From Methylotuvimicrobium alcaliphilum 20Z (GTDB taxonomy: Bacteria > Pseudomonadota > Gammaproteobacteria > Methylococcales > Methylomonadaceae), in NCBI RefSeq assembly GCF_000968535.2, contig NC_016108.1:1-64000 (forward strand): 64,000 bases of DNA, given 5' to 3'. The notes under the pieces are model-generated. The model was not told the origin of the DNA. It searched no databases and was given only the letters and a program-made list of their open reading frames with translations. How positions within the stretch are numbered: position 1 is the first letter of the stretch; each line of letters starts with the position of its first letter. Shown one piece after another: positions 9,396 to 19,274 of this stretch. Position numbers and translations under genes: made by a program.

Positions 9396-9829
9396 TTTTG
9401 CAGTCGATACAGGTATTCCGTCAATGCCAGAATGCGACTACGAGCGGCCGACTCGCTGTCCTGTTGTGGATAATTATCGAAATACAATGAAGTCTGGTTG
9501 TTAAAGGCGTTGCCCCAGACGGGCATGTTACGTGGCCCATGAGCTGCAACTTCCTGGCGGCCATCTATGATTTGGAAGACTTTGTCGAATGGGAATACGC
9601 CTTTATTACTCTTGGCCAATACCGTCAGGTTGGGAACCGGACGGGTTAGCAGAGATTTTAACGGACCATCGTCGCCCTTGCCTGTCAGCCCATGGCAAAC
9701 GGCGCAGGCGGAATCGTATTCCCTTTTGCCAAGATCCAGCTTATCCGCCTGTGCATGATTGCACAAACCGATCAGCATGACGCCAATGAGAGCTAATGAG
9801 ATAGCTCGACATTTTGTAGAAATCTTCAT
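9392..9829 (-). CDS. Small periplasmic c-type cytochrome
   Basis: The 145-residue protein has an N-terminal signal peptide (hydrophobic stretch ending in NHAQA), one haem c site CAVCH, and a distal Met candidate in RNMPVWG. This fits a class I monohaem cytochrome c of the type found in electron transfer to oxidases or peroxidases. A possible partner is the triheme peroxidase-family protein at 10914-12314 on the same strand. The exact partner is not shown by the sequence. Confidence 0.85.
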   Translation of the reverse strand: MKISTKCRAISLALIGVMLIGLCNHAQADKLDLGKREYDSACAVCHGLTGKGDDGPLKSLLTRPVPNLTVLAKSNKGVFPFDKVFQIIDGRQEVAAHGPRNMPVWGNAFNNQTSLYFDNYPQQDSESAARSRILALTEYLYRLQN

Positions 9830-9935
9830 CTTGTCTCCAAAGGTGGTTTAACGATGTCTGACTGACGCATGCGAACTATAGAGATCGCTTCAAAATTCAA
9901 AATATGACCGGGTTTACATACATTTGAGCGTAGGT

Positions 9936-10310
9936 TTAATCATGGTGATGATGTCCATGTTCATGCCCGTGCTCGTGTGGTTCAAGCGCTTCGGTTTTCA
10001 GCGTACCGTTTAAAAAATCCTCGACGGCTTGATCTGGACTGGTTTGCTTGGTGATCAAGGCCTGAATGTTTTTCCGTTGTAAGCGTCTGGCCAAGCCGGT
10101 ACCCATGCCGCCGGCAATGAGCACCTGCACGTGATCCAAGGGCGACGGCTCCAAGGGTGATGTCTCGTGGAACGACTGATCCTTGGTCAATTCCAGCATG
10201 TCTTTTCCGGCGATCGCGTCGTTCTCGATGGAATAAATCCAGAACTTCCTACACATACCGGTGTGGCCGGTAATTTCTTTTCGATTTTGACTGGCGACGG
10301 CAATTTTCAT
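9936..10310 (-). CDS. NifX/NifB C-terminal-like (dinitrogenase Fe-Mo cofactor family) protein with His-rich tail
   Basis: The 124-residue cytoplasmic protein begins MKIAVASQNRKEITGHTG, the start of the RNase H-like NifX/NafY fold, and contains VLIAGGMGTGLARRL, the family's conserved core. The C-terminus is HEHGHEHGHHHHD, a likely metal-binding tail. Family members bind iron-molybdenum or iron-sulfur clusters or act as metal carriers. Because no nitrogenase genes are nearby, a metal storage or carrier role linked to the iron block is more likely. Confidence 0.8.
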   Translation of the reverse strand: MKIAVASQNRKEITGHTGMCRKFWIYSIENDAIAGKDMLELTKDQSFHETSPLEPSPLDHVQVLIAGGMGTGLARRLQRKNIQALITKQTSPDQAVEDFLNGTLKTEALEPHEHGHEHGHHHHD

Positions 10311-10358
10311 GGTAATTCTCGCTAGTTGCGACCTAAAGCCACATTCGTTTTAGGCGGT

Positions 10359-10865
10359 TTAAATATAATTGGGCGGCATAATCGGTTCGATGCCTTCAAA
10401 TTCAGCTTCTGGATGGTGTTTGGTAATTAACTGCTTAATGGCATCGATACGCTGTTTTGGAATATCAATCAAAACCAGTAGCTGGCCATGCTCAATTGCA
10501 TCGGCATAATCCTTGACCCTGGAATTGCCCACCTGAAGACCTGCCAAACCACTCATCATTGCGCCTATCGTGGCGCCGTAAACCAATACCCCCAGCACGG
10601 GTCCGCCGGCAATCGCAAAACCGGCAAAGCGCATGGCGGCAAGACCCACCAGCAAACCTGTGGTTGCTCCAAGTGCGGCGCCGCGTTCGACTGCTGGTAT
10701 AAAGTCGGTTTTCTCGAATACTGAGGCTTCCGGCATGTCGCCTAGCGGCGTATCACGTTTTGCCAAAATATGAATATGCCGATCTTCGATACCTTCCGCC
10801 CTTAACTCATCGACAATCTGATGCGTGGTTTCAAGGTTCGGCGCTAAAAAATAGATTCTTCTCAT
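10359..10865 (-). CDS. DUF1269-like membrane-associated protein
   Basis: From the internal ATG at 10865 (GAGAAG lies just upstream) the product is 168 residues. It starts MRRIYFLAPNLETTHQIVDELR, continues with a segment on spotting lowered or divergent sequences, then a glycine- and alanine-rich hydrophobic stretch (VERGAALGATTGLLVGLAAM, then a further GGPVLGVLVYGATIGAMMSG region). A basic C-terminal part follows. This matches DUF1269/general stress-type proteins with a glycine-zipper membrane segment. No enzymatic motif is visible. It is co-oriented with the NifX-like gene and the triheme protein. Confidence 0.6.
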   Translation of the reverse strand: MRRIYFLAPNLETTHQIVDELRAEGIEDRHIHILAKRDTPLGDMPEASVFEKTDFIPAVERGAALGATTGLLVGLAAMRFAGFAIAGGPVLGVLVYGATIGAMMSGLAGLQVGNSRVKDYADAIEHGQLLVLIDIPKQRIDAIKQLITKHHPEAEFEGIEPIMPPNYI

Positions 10866-10913
10866 GGTCTTCTCATGTCTAACAAGGATTGAAGTACATA
10901 GCACAAAACAATT

Positions 10914-12314
10914 TTATTGGATGTCTGCAGCCGTCAAATGAGCAAGCGGTTTGCCTTTGTATTCACCCGTCAAAGTGCCTAAAAATGCCACCATTTTGGC
11001 AATTTCCTCGTTGGTAAAAGTTTTGTCGAGTTGGACTTCGCCCATAATCCGGACTGCATCGGCAAGACTAAGCACCGAACCATCATGGAAATAGGGGTAA
11101 GTCAGTTCGATATTGCGCAACACGGGTACTTTAAACAAATAACGGTCTGCCTCCTGATGAGTGACATTAAACCGACCATTGTCCACTGCTGTCTGTACGC
11201 TACCGCGCTGAGTAAAATAATTTCGCTTGACGCCCATTTTTTCGTAGGACAATCCTCCCAACGCAGGCCCAGCGTGACAGGATGCACAGTTGGTTTTGAA
11301 TAGCTCGTAGCCTTCTAATTCGTCTTTGGTCAGAATAGTCGTATTGCCACGCAGATATTGATCAATGCGGGAATTGCCGGTGACTAGCGATTGTTCAAAA
11401 ACCGCAATCGCATCGGTGACTGTGGCTTTGTTAAGCCCTTGTTGCGGATATATTTTTTCAAAGGCCGCTTGATATTCGCTAACCTGTTTAAGTTTTTCGA
11501 CGACTTCATCCCATTGCGCCCCCATTTCTAAGGGATTGGCAACCGGGCCGGCGGCTTGCTCCTGCAAGTCCTTGGCGCGACCATCCCAAAATTGAGCGAT
11601 GTTGTACATGGCATTGTAGACAGTCGGTGAATTGATCGGCCCCTGTTGGCCGCGAATACCCGTGGAGACCTTAGCCTGGTCGGTGCCGCCACGAGTCAAG
11701 TCATGACAGGATGCGCAGTTTAACGTGTCATCGCCGGACAGCAGACGTTCATGGAACAGTTTGTTACCCAATGCCACTTTATCTAGATCCAGATCGACCG
11801 CCAGCGGCAATGTTGGTAACGGTTCACCTTTGAAGGCGGGCGCAGCGTCTACACTCCAAGGCAATTTGGCCCGTTCTTCTGCGATCCAGGCGAGCAAGAT
11901 TTGCTTTTCATCGGCACTCAAACTATCGGTCCAGTGCATCGACAAATATTGCGTCGGCGGCATACTGCCGTTACGAACCACATGCTCCAGCCTGGCAAGC
12001 ATCAAAGGTGTAAAGACTTCTTCGCCGCTAAATAGCGTTTTCGACAAGCTAAGTCTGGCACTGCCCTGTTGCATATCTTTTTCCATCAAGGGCTTGGCGA
12101 TAGGAAGCTCGGCGTAAAAAGGCTTTCTGAGCATGCCGGGCGCATGGCAATCCACGCACTTGTTCTGCAGAATCAGCGACACCTTGGTAAAACTGTCGGA
12201 AGTGTTCGTAATTACGGCAATCACTTCGTTTTCGCCCTGTAACCCCATCAGATTGGAAATGGGGAAAAATAAAATGATGACCAAAAGTGACAGTAGAATA
12301 AATTTAATCTTCAT
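10914..12314 (-). CDS. Triheme cytochrome c peroxidase/MauG-family protein
   Basis: The 466-residue protein has an N-terminal signal/anchor segment and three CXXCH haem sites: CVDCH (residue about 48), CASCH in NCASCHDLTRGG and CASCH in NCASCHAGPALGG. The last two lie in the di-haem peroxidase region (FWDGRAKDLQEQA, GYELFKTNCASCH, YPYFHDGSV). Classical bacterial CcpA has two haems; the third N-terminal haem is the added module. The function is periplasmic peroxide reduction or MauG-like oxidation. I chose the ATG at 12314 because AAGGA precedes it at good distance; an upstream start at 12344 is poorer. Confidence 0.9.
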   Translation of the reverse strand: MKIKFILLSLLVIILFFPISNLMGLQGENEVIAVITNTSDSFTKVSLILQNKCVDCHAPGMLRKPFYAELPIAKPLMEKDMQQGSARLSLSKTLFSGEEVFTPLMLARLEHVVRNGSMPPTQYLSMHWTDSLSADEKQILLAWIAEERAKLPWSVDAAPAFKGEPLPTLPLAVDLDLDKVALGNKLFHERLLSGDDTLNCASCHDLTRGGTDQAKVSTGIRGQQGPINSPTVYNAMYNIAQFWDGRAKDLQEQAAGPVANPLEMGAQWDEVVEKLKQVSEYQAAFEKIYPQQGLNKATVTDAIAVFEQSLVTGNSRIDQYLRGNTTILTKDELEGYELFKTNCASCHAGPALGGLSYEKMGVKRNYFTQRGSVQTAVDNGRFNVTHQEADRYLFKVPVLRNIELTYPYFHDGSVLSLADAVRIMGEVQLDKTFTNEEIAKMVAFLGTLTGEYKGKPLAHLTAADIQ

Positions 12315-12468
12315 AGGAGGTTCCTTAGATTTTAGGTGCGCCAAGATTGATTCAGTATATTAGACATTACTTTTATTTTGGTAATCATTGCAATTATGAA
12401 GCTGAACAAGTCGCGCCTGTAATCCGGGCTAAATAGCGAAAGTTGCATGGCGGATGAGTAAGATTCAG

Positions 12469-12950
12469 TTATTTAAACTGGCCGGAGAGGATGCCGTATT
12501 TTTTCAGCTTGCCATATACCGCTCTAGGCGTCAGTCCCATGGCGGCAGCAACTTGTTTGACGTCGCCGCGATGGCTTTGCATCGCTTGCTTCAGAAATAC
12601 TTGCTCAGCGTCTGCTTCTGGGCGTTCCAGTCGACGCCTGTTGCAGTAAACGGTTTTTGATCCAATTCAAGACGGGTCAATTCGCTACCCTTGCAGAACA
12701 ACACGCTCCTCTCCAGGGTGTTTTCCAGCTCACGAACGTTGCCAGGCCAAGCTTAGGCGCAGATTTGCCCCATCACCTCGCTTGACCAATTGCACGTTTT
12801 TCGCGTATTTTTCGTTCAGACGTTTCAGAATCAACTGCACCAGATGCGGCAGGTCTTCTGGACTTTACGCCAACGGCGGCATCCATAAACGCACCAAGTT
12901 CAGACGATAAAACAAATCCTGCCTAAACGACCCCAGCTCGACGTGTTGTT
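12469..12950 (-). pseudogene. Relic of a sigma-54-dependent (NtrC-type) activator
   Basis: On the minus strand the remains of an activator can be read in pieces. There is an AAA+ fragment (FYRLNLVRLWMPPLA, the usual LFYRLNVV...LPPLRER block), then WPGNVRELENTLERSV. A Fis-type helix-turn-helix follows (QAMQSHRGDVKQVAAAMGLT, RAVYGKLKKYGIL), ending at TAA 12469-12471. Frameshifts and stops separate the pieces, and the N-terminal receiver and ATPase core are absent. It probably once controlled the adjacent gene cluster and was lost, perhaps when the transposon inserted about 50 bases beyond. Confidence 0.75.
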
Positions 12951-12989
12951 CCCACAATCATGATGGTTTGTCAGTCTTATTGTTTGTCA

Positions 12990-12999
12990 GGCTATAGGC
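12990..12999. repeat. 10-bp target duplication of the IS4-family element, left copy
   Basis: GGCTATAGGC flanks the outer element here and again at 20279-20288. The inverted repeats ATAAGTATCTACACAACTT (left) and ATAAGTATCTACACATCTT (right, read in reverse) start directly inside. Confidence 0.92.
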
Positions 13000-13068
13000 A
13001 TAAGTATCTACACAACTTGTCGTAAATTTTGGCATGATGTCGCATGATTTTAAAAAAGCCTATCCGGC

Positions 13069-13358
13069 GTGGACTCACGCCTAAACGACCGCTACCAGCG
13101 CCTGGTGATTGAACACATGAATTCAAGTGAACGCCTGAGTGCTGGATTAAAAGCGTTGCCTGACAAAATCAGCAGCTTTGCCAGCACTCAAGCGGCGTGG
13201 CGCTTCTACCAAAACGAATCGGTCAGTCTATCGAAGCTCCAAGAACCGCTCACGGTCGCCGCGCACCAAGGCATCTTGGCTCATTGCCTGAACTTCGCTT
13301 TATGCATTCATGACTGGTCCCGATTGAGTTACAAACATGCCAACAAACCGGACACTTA
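13069..13358 (+). pseudogene. IS4-family transposase, N-terminal part
   Basis: This is the first 97 residues or so of the split transposase. It starts at a GTG and carries a typical N-terminal DNA-binding region (LNDRYQRLVIEHM, SFASTQAAWRFYQNE). In the preceding frame, MSHDFKKAYPAWTHA precedes LNDRYQRL, so a one-base frameshift near 13080 may also have occurred. The gene stops at the inserted Tn3 element. The C-terminal half is at 19275. Confidence 0.85.
13354..13358. repeat. 5-bp target duplication of the Tn3-family element, left copy
   Basis: ACTTA here and at 19275-19279, directly abutting the GGGG... termini. A 5-bp duplication is the rule for Tn3-family transposition. Confidence 0.93.
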
Positions 13359-13430
13359 GGGGTACGACAACGATTCCTTCATTTTCGGGCCATAAGGTTG
13401 CATTGATATGATTTTGGACTCATGCGACCA

Positions 13431-14340
13431 TCACCAGCTTCGTTCTGGATCGTCCACAGAAAAAATATCCGCCTCTATAAAACAATGACGCATGTCAGCT
13501 GTGTGTTCGGCTTCAGCCATTATTTCATCGTAGATAATACTGTCGAGCTCTTCGTCTGAGGTATAAGGGATCGAAAGAATATATCGGCAGTTATGCTTAT
13601 CCAATTTTTCCATAGCAAACTGGCTTAAGAATGAATTGTTCAATTTCATTCCGTACCTTGCCTTTTCCGCGCACAAACTTACTATTGTTTTCAATCTGCA
13701 AACATAATTCGACTTTCATCACTTTGGTGATATTTGTGTTCGCACTATCCTCTGACTGTTGTATTTTCTGCGGTGCCTCTGCTAATTTGTCCTCTGACTG
13801 CGTATATTTGTAATAGGTGTTGCGAGAAATACCTAGGATATCGCAAATTTCCTTAACGCTCCGACCTGGATCTTTCTTTAATGCCAGCGCGGCTTTACGT
13901 TTTTTTTCATCCACCCCTTTTGGCCTGCCACCTTTTCTGCCTCGTGCCCGTGCAGATGAAAGCCCGGCGTGGGTTCTCTCGCGGATGATGTCCCGCTCAA
14001 ACTCGGCCAACGAAGCGAAAATATGAAAAATAAGCTTACCACCGGAAGTGGTTGTATCGATATTTTCTTGTAAGCTTTTGAATCCGACCTCTCTGGCAAT
14101 AAGGTCACGTACCGTCTCCACCAAGTGCGGAAGAGAGCGTCCCAACCGATCAAGTTTCCAAACAACTAGTGTATCTCCAGGTCGGCAGCATTGAAGCGCT
14201 TCAATTAATCCTGGGCGTTGCGCTTTGGCGCCACTGGCCGTATCGGTAAAAATGCGCCCACATTTTGCCGCTAAGAGTGCATCTTGTTGAAGATCAAGAT
14301 TTTGGTCGGCAGTTGAAACCCGGGCATAGCCAACGAACAT
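13431..14340 (-). pseudogene. tnpR: Serine resolvase (TnpR) with C-terminal extension, frameshifted
   Basis: The 247-residue reading frame (13597-14340) has the resolvase catalytic start YARVSTADQNL (Ser near residue 10), KLDRLGRS, and the HTH region (ISRNTYYKY). Resolvases of this kind continue into a domain of about 100 residues. The frame here breaks at about 13630 and continues in another frame as SQFAMEKLDKHNCRYILS...DDPERSW to 13431. Removing one A in CTTAAGCCAG restores a single protein of about 303 residues. The catalytic domain is intact, so resolution may still work. The shift could be a real mutation or a sequencing error. Confidence 0.8.
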
Positions 14341-14573
14341 AAAAAGCGGCTCCTTTTCAACAGGCAGTTTGTACCATGAAACTCAACTCATATAAAAATA
14401 TTGGTACGTTGATTTAGTATATGGGTTTTATGGTATAAAATTGATTATTAAATCGGCTTAATTTTGGCGTTTTACGCGTTTAAGTCACTGTACCATAAAA
14501 ACGGTCGTTTTTATGGTACAGGTTGTCAGCCTATTGATCTAATCACTTTTGCTTTCAATAAGGTTCTTTATCC
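14341..14573. promoter_or_regulatory. Probable res site between tnpR and tnpA
   Basis: The divergent 233-bp spacer holds a 34-bp inverted repeat at 14488-14521 with arms GTACCATAAAAAC either side of a short centre, and related TGGTA/TACCATA motifs nearer tnpR. In Tn3-type transposons the resolvase binds such a spacer and represses both genes from it. The assignment rests on position and symmetry. Confidence 0.65.
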
Positions 14574-16406
14574 TTGCCAACGATTCAAGAAACCGCATAC
14601 CCGCGACTAAAAAGTCATGTTTCAGTTCGCGATTTGGCTATCATTTATACGCCTAATGTGGATGAATTATCCTTGGCTAATCAAGTAACCCGTGGGGCGG
14701 TTGCCCAGTTGGGATTCCTAGTTCTTTTGAAGATTTTTCAACGCCTAGGATATTTTGTTCCAATCAGCCAAGTACCATCGGCTATCATTGAACATATCGC
14801 CGGCGTGGCTCAGATTCAACCCGCTATCACTGAGCTGGCCGGCTATGATTCGTCTGGAACGCGCAAGCGCCATTTACAAATCATACGCCAGACACTTCAT
14901 ATCAATTGCTATGACAAGGAGGCCCGCCATATTCTGATGCTGGCCATGAGCCAAGCGGCCAGGACAAAAGAAGAGTTGGCTGATCTTATCAATGTCGGCA
15001 TTGAAGAATTAGTGCGTAAGAAATATGAGCTTCCCGCCTTTGACACGTTGGTACGCGGAGCTCGCCATGCACGCACCATTCTCTATCGGCAGTTCTATCA
15101 GCAAGCGGATGCCAGTCTGAGCACAGAAGAAAAGAAACGCATCGAAATGCTGTTTATAGCTGAACCAGAATCGCGTTTTACACCCTGGAATACGCTCAAG
15201 CAGGAACCTGATAGTCCAACCCTAACGAACCTCAAAGTCTGGTTAGATCGGAAGGCCTGGTTGGCCCAGTATCACATTGATCAACAAGTTCTTGCCGATA
15301 TTCCTGATGTAAAAATCCAGCACTTCGCTGCGGAAGCCAGAACCTTGGATGCCGCGAGAATGTTGGAAATCGAACCCAAAAAACGCTTAACTCTGGCGGT
15401 TTCGTTGCTGAAAGTGCAGTCGTATCGAGTGCTGGACGATTTGGCAGAAATGTTCATCAAGCGCATGTCGACCATCCATCAGAAAGGCAAAGATGCCATG
15501 GCAGATTATCATGCACGCAACCAACAGCGTGCCGACGAATTAGTACAAACCTTACGCGACTTGGTCATTGCCTACCGCACCGAAGGATCCGCCCAGGATA
15601 AGATCACAGCAATTGATGCCTTATTGGCAGATCAAGGTGATGTTATTCTCCAACGCTGCGATGATCATATCGCTCATGCGGGCGACAACTACTTTGTATT
15701 TCTGTGGCGCTTCTACAAGAGTCATCGCTCAACACTTTTTCGCCTACTCAGGTGTATCACGGTGCAGACCACTACCCAGGACACAACATTCGTGGCGGCG
15801 CTGCATTTTCTGCTAGAGAATGAACACAAGACCGGTGAATGGCTGACAACACCAAAATCCCCCTGTCTTGATCTCTCTTGGATGCCGGAAGCCTGGTGGC
15901 GTTTGGTTACAGAGTTGCACAATCATGATGAAATACCAAAACGTTTGCACCGTCGCCATTTCGAACTATGCGTTTTTTCGCAGCTGATGATGGAGCTAAA
16001 GTCCGGTGATTTGTGTATCCTTGGAAGCAATCATTACGCCGACTATCGTGACCAGCTCATCTCCTGGGAGGAGTATCACCGCGATATCGCCGCCTATGGT
16101 GAAATGGTCGGATTGCCCACCGAAGGCGCTGCTTTCGTAGTGCACATGCAAGCACGATTAACTGAAGTTGCTCAAAAAACTGACCACGCTTTCCCCGATA
16201 ATACGGATTTGCGTATTGAGAGTGGCGAACCTATTTTACGCCGACCCACGAAAGCAACGACGCCCGCTGGATTACGTAATTTCGAACAACTCGTGGCCGA
16301 CCGGTTGGAACCCACGCATTTATTGGGTGTGTTACGTGACACCGAACACTGGTTGAACTGGACGCGATTTTTTGGCCCCATTTCCGGCCACAACACCAAG
16401 CTCGAC
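14574..16406 (+). pseudogene. tnpA: Tn3-family transposase TnpA, N-terminal part
   Basis: About 611 codons of a Tn3-type transposase from a TTG start. It covers the N-terminal DNA-binding (DUF4158-like) region and linker, ending at ...GPISGHNTKLD where the IS66-type element begins at 16407. The catalytic residues are all in the second part at 18091. Removing the insertion and one duplication gives a protein of about 997 residues, the standard family length, so the gene was intact before the insertion. Confidence 0.92.
16399..16406. repeat. 8-bp target duplication of the IS66-type element, left copy
   Basis: AGCTCGAC occurs here and at 18083-18090, directly outside termini GTAATCGTTTAGCCCCC. 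Eight bases is the normal IS66 duplication. Confidence 0.93.
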
Positions 16407-18082
16407 GTAATCGTTTAGCCCCCCCCCTGTTCCTATCACGCCAAAACCGGCATAGGCAAACGAGGGACGGGTTGGTTTTTACGGCGTTCGGCCAGTGTTT
16501 GAGCAATAAACTCCCAAGGATTCAGGTCTCTCAAACGCGCGGTATCAATCACGCTCGCCAGCAAGGCAACCACGCGACTGCCTTGGGCCGTCCGCGAACC
16601 GAAGGTGATTTTGCGCAGCAATACCCAGTGCCGCAAACTGCGTTCCGCGACGTTGTTGGTCAATGGATGCGCCGGCGTTTCGACCACGCGCACGATGGCC
16701 TCCCAATCGTTGAGAAATTCGCCGGCTAATTGTCGGCTGTCAACATGCGCGATGTCTCGGTGCGTCTCGCAGAGCGAGCGCAGCAAGGTCAGCAACTGTT
16801 GATTCTGCGCCCATAAGGATTCGGCATCCGGCGGCGATTCGCGGAGTCGGTGGATGTTGCGCATCAACAGGATCATGGCCAATAACAAGGCTTCGCCGAA
16901 AGCTTGTCCTTCGCTATCCAGGCACTGATACAGTGCTCGGGCCTTGCGCACCAAGTGCGCCCAACAGCGCAAGCGCCTAGGAAAGATGCGATAGACGCTG
17001 TAGCCGTCGGTCATCAGTAAGCCGCAAAACGCTTCCCCTAAGAGCTGGTTCACGACGAGACGATGGCGTTTGCCCACTTGATAAATCACCGTCTGTGCGC
17101 TGACAAAGACCCAGAGCCAAAATAACTGCCCGGCTTCTTTCCAGGGTGTTTCATCGATATGTAAGAGGCCGGCGGCCTTGAGTTCCGCGATCAACTGCTC
17201 GTCGACGACCGGCGCAACGGCACGTCCCGCTTCATGAATGCATTGATTGATGGTGCTGGTGCTGAGGTAGATTCCCAGCCAATCGCGCAAATAGGCTTGG
17301 ATTCTGCGGCGCGATGCCCGTAGGGACAATGAGAGATAAACCAAAAAGCTAACCAACCGAGGGCCGCACAGATGCCATTCGCTCAGGGCTACGCTCCAGC
17401 CATCTTCGTCGGCGCCTCGCCCGGGCTCGGCAAGGGTTTGATGACCGCAGGGACAGGTCGCCGAGAAGTAGTCATGTCGGCTATGTTCGATTTGTAATTT
17501 CGGCGATTCGGCGTTGCCGATTTCAAGCTCCAGTTCGAACCGGGCGTTCCAGGGTCGGTAGTCGGTGTTGTCGGCAAACGATTGCCTACACGCGGCGCAG
17601 CAATCCGGGCGATGCTCAATTGTCCGTGTCACCGGTAAGGTCAGGTTGCGGCTATAGCCTGGGCTACCGACTTGGCGCCCGGCTTTTTTAGGCTTTCCGC
17701 TATCACCGGTCGCCGCCGGAGGTGTTGCCGAGTCCTGGCTAGGTAAGTCATCTGACGAAGACTCAGACGAATCCAGTGCCGACAAGTCGTCCGTTGCCGG
17801 CGCTTCTTCCGACGGTTCGGCGCTGGATTGATTCGATTGCCAAGGCTCCCGGGATGACGGCGGACGCGAACTCGTATCCGGGGATTGTTTGAGTCGTTCT
17901 CGGGCTTCTTTGAGATCCGCCAACAGTTGCTTACTCAATGGACGCAACTCACCCTCCGGCAAATCATCCAGATAGTCCGTGTCCATTTGGCTAAGGTCTC
18001 GGTCGCTCAACGTCATGTCCTATAGCTTTTCATGTTTTAACGTGAGTTGCTACTTTTTTAGTGATGGGGGCTAAACGATTAC
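16407..18082. mobile_element. One-gene IS66-family element (ISBst12-like organisation)
   Basis: Innermost level of the nest, 1,676 bp. Terminal inverted repeats GTAATCGTTTAGCCCCC are present at both ends, flanked by AGCTCGAC. It has only the large transposase gene and lacks tnpA/tnpB of the classical 2.5-kb IS66 layout, as in the ISBst12 subgroup. It is the most recent insertion of the three, because it lies inside the Tn3 transposase gene. Confidence 0.92.
16436..18016 (-). CDS. tnpC: IS66-family transposase TnpC
   Basis: The 526-residue protein has an N-terminal leader with LSKQLLADLKEARERLKQSP and a Pro/Ser linker typical of IS66 TnpC, a zinc-finger CCAACRQSF, and the DDE core. The first Asp is in HIDETPWKE, the second in MTDGYSVY, and the Glu is in NNVAERSLRHWV. 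All motifs are intact and the element has clean ends, so it may still be active. It is transcribed opposite to the split Tn3 tnpA. Confidence 0.92.
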   Translation of the reverse strand: MTLSDRDLSQMDTDYLDDLPEGELRPLSKQLLADLKEARERLKQSPDTSSRPPSSREPWQSNQSSAEPSEEAPATDDLSALDSSESSSDDLPSQDSATPPAATGDSGKPKKAGRQVGSPGYSRNLTLPVTRTIEHRPDCCAACRQSFADNTDYRPWNARFELELEIGNAESPKLQIEHSRHDYFSATCPCGHQTLAEPGRGADEDGWSVALSEWHLCGPRLVSFLVYLSLSLRASRRRIQAYLRDWLGIYLSTSTINQCIHEAGRAVAPVVDEQLIAELKAAGLLHIDETPWKEAGQLFWLWVFVSAQTVIYQVGKRHRLVVNQLLGEAFCGLLMTDGYSVYRIFPRRLRCWAHLVRKARALYQCLDSEGQAFGEALLLAMILLMRNIHRLRESPPDAESLWAQNQQLLTLLRSLCETHRDIAHVDSRQLAGEFLNDWEAIVRVVETPAHPLTNNVAERSLRHWVLLRKITFGSRTAQGSRVVALLASVIDTARLRDLNPWEFIAQTLAERRKNQPVPRLPMPVLA

Positions 18083-18090
18083 AGCTCGAC

Positions 18091-19251
18091 AACCCTGTTT
18101 CACGTTACCTGACCACTACATTCTGCTATGGTTGCCACCTTGGGCCGGCACAAGCAGCGCGTTCACTGGGTAACGTCGACAGACGGCAACTTTCCTGGAT
18201 TCATTGGCGGCATATAACAGAGGGAAGCCTTGAAAAAGCGATTCGGGAAATTATCAATGCCTATCACCGTTTCGACCTGCCCAAACACTGGGGGACTGGC
18301 AAAAATGCCTCCGTCGATGGCACCATGTGGGATCTGTATGAGCAGAATCTATTATCCGAGTACCACATTCGCTATGGCGGATACGGTGGAATTGGCTATT
18401 ATCACGTCTCCGACACCTATATAGCGTTGTTCTCAAACTTCATTCCCTGTGGGGTCTGGGAAGCGGTCTACCTGCTTGATGGGTTGCTCAAAAACTTTTC
18501 CGACATCCAACCCGATACGATTCATGGCGATACCCAGGCGCAAAGTACACCGGTTTTTGCCCTGGCGTCGCTTCTGGGGATTTCCTTGATGCCCAGAATC
18601 CGTAATTGGAAAGATTTAAAAATGTATCGTCCTGACAAAAACAGCACTTACAAGCATATCGATACGCTGTTTTCGGATACCATTGACTGGAAACTGATCC
18701 AGACTCATTTGCCGGATATGTTACGGGTAATTCTTTCTATTAAAGCTGGCAGGATTACTGCGTCAACATTGTTGCGAAAATTGGGAACCTACAGCAAAAA
18801 GAATAGGCTATATCAGGCGTTTCGTGAGCTTGGGCGCGTTATCCGAACCGAATTTTTGTTGAAATACATCAGTGACTCTGAATTGCGTGTACTTATCCAG
18901 GCAGCGACTAACAAAAGCGAGGCATTCAATGGATTTTCGCAGTGGCTAGCTTTCGGAGGTGATGGCACAATATCGACAAATGACCGGGATGAGCAGCGCA
19001 AAATCATTAAGTACAACCATCTCGTGGCTAACTGCCTAATTTTCCACAATGTATTCTCTATCAGTCGAGTATTGCAAGATTTACAGCGTGAAAACTATCC
19101 GCTGGAACCTTGGCACATAGCCGCACTGAGCCCATATTTGACTTGGCATATCAATCGTTTTGGTCGGTACGATTTGGATATGGAAAAACAGCCACCAGAA
19201 TTGCTCTACGACCTATGGATACATGAGAGTCAAATCCTTATGGCCCAATAA
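18091..19251 (+). pseudogene. tnpA: Tn3-family transposase TnpA, C-terminal part
   Basis: About 386 residues that complete TnpA from 16406. It contains the DDE triad: SVDGTMWD (first Asp), IHGDTQAQ (second Asp) and NKSEAFN (Glu). The reading frame as printed begins within the element at 18061, but true TnpA sequence starts at NPVSRYLTTTFCYG. Its stop lies 23 bases before the right end of the transposon. Confidence 0.92.
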
Positions 19252-19274
19252 TGAAGGAATCGTTGTCGTACCCC

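Larger units (their letters stand above)
13359..19274. mobile_element. Tn3-family transposon inserted in the IS4 transposase
   Basis: Middle level of the nest, 5,916 bp with the inner element. The terminal inverted repeats start GGGGTACGACAACGATTCC and match at 34 of 36 positions. They are flanked by the ACTTA duplication. It carries a serine resolvase (minus strand), a res-type spacer and a transposase split by an IS66-type element. No passenger gene (resistance or other) is visible, so it is a cryptic transposon. Confidence 0.94.

Noticed and set aside
12454-12660. Plus-strand 68-residue gene
   Set aside because: The opposite strand carries clear activator HTH sequence, so the plus frame is a shadow.
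13431-13694. Separate 87-residue gene after the resolvase
   Set aside because: Its sequence is the continuation of the resolvase C-terminal extension in another frame, so I treat it as part of one frameshifted gene.
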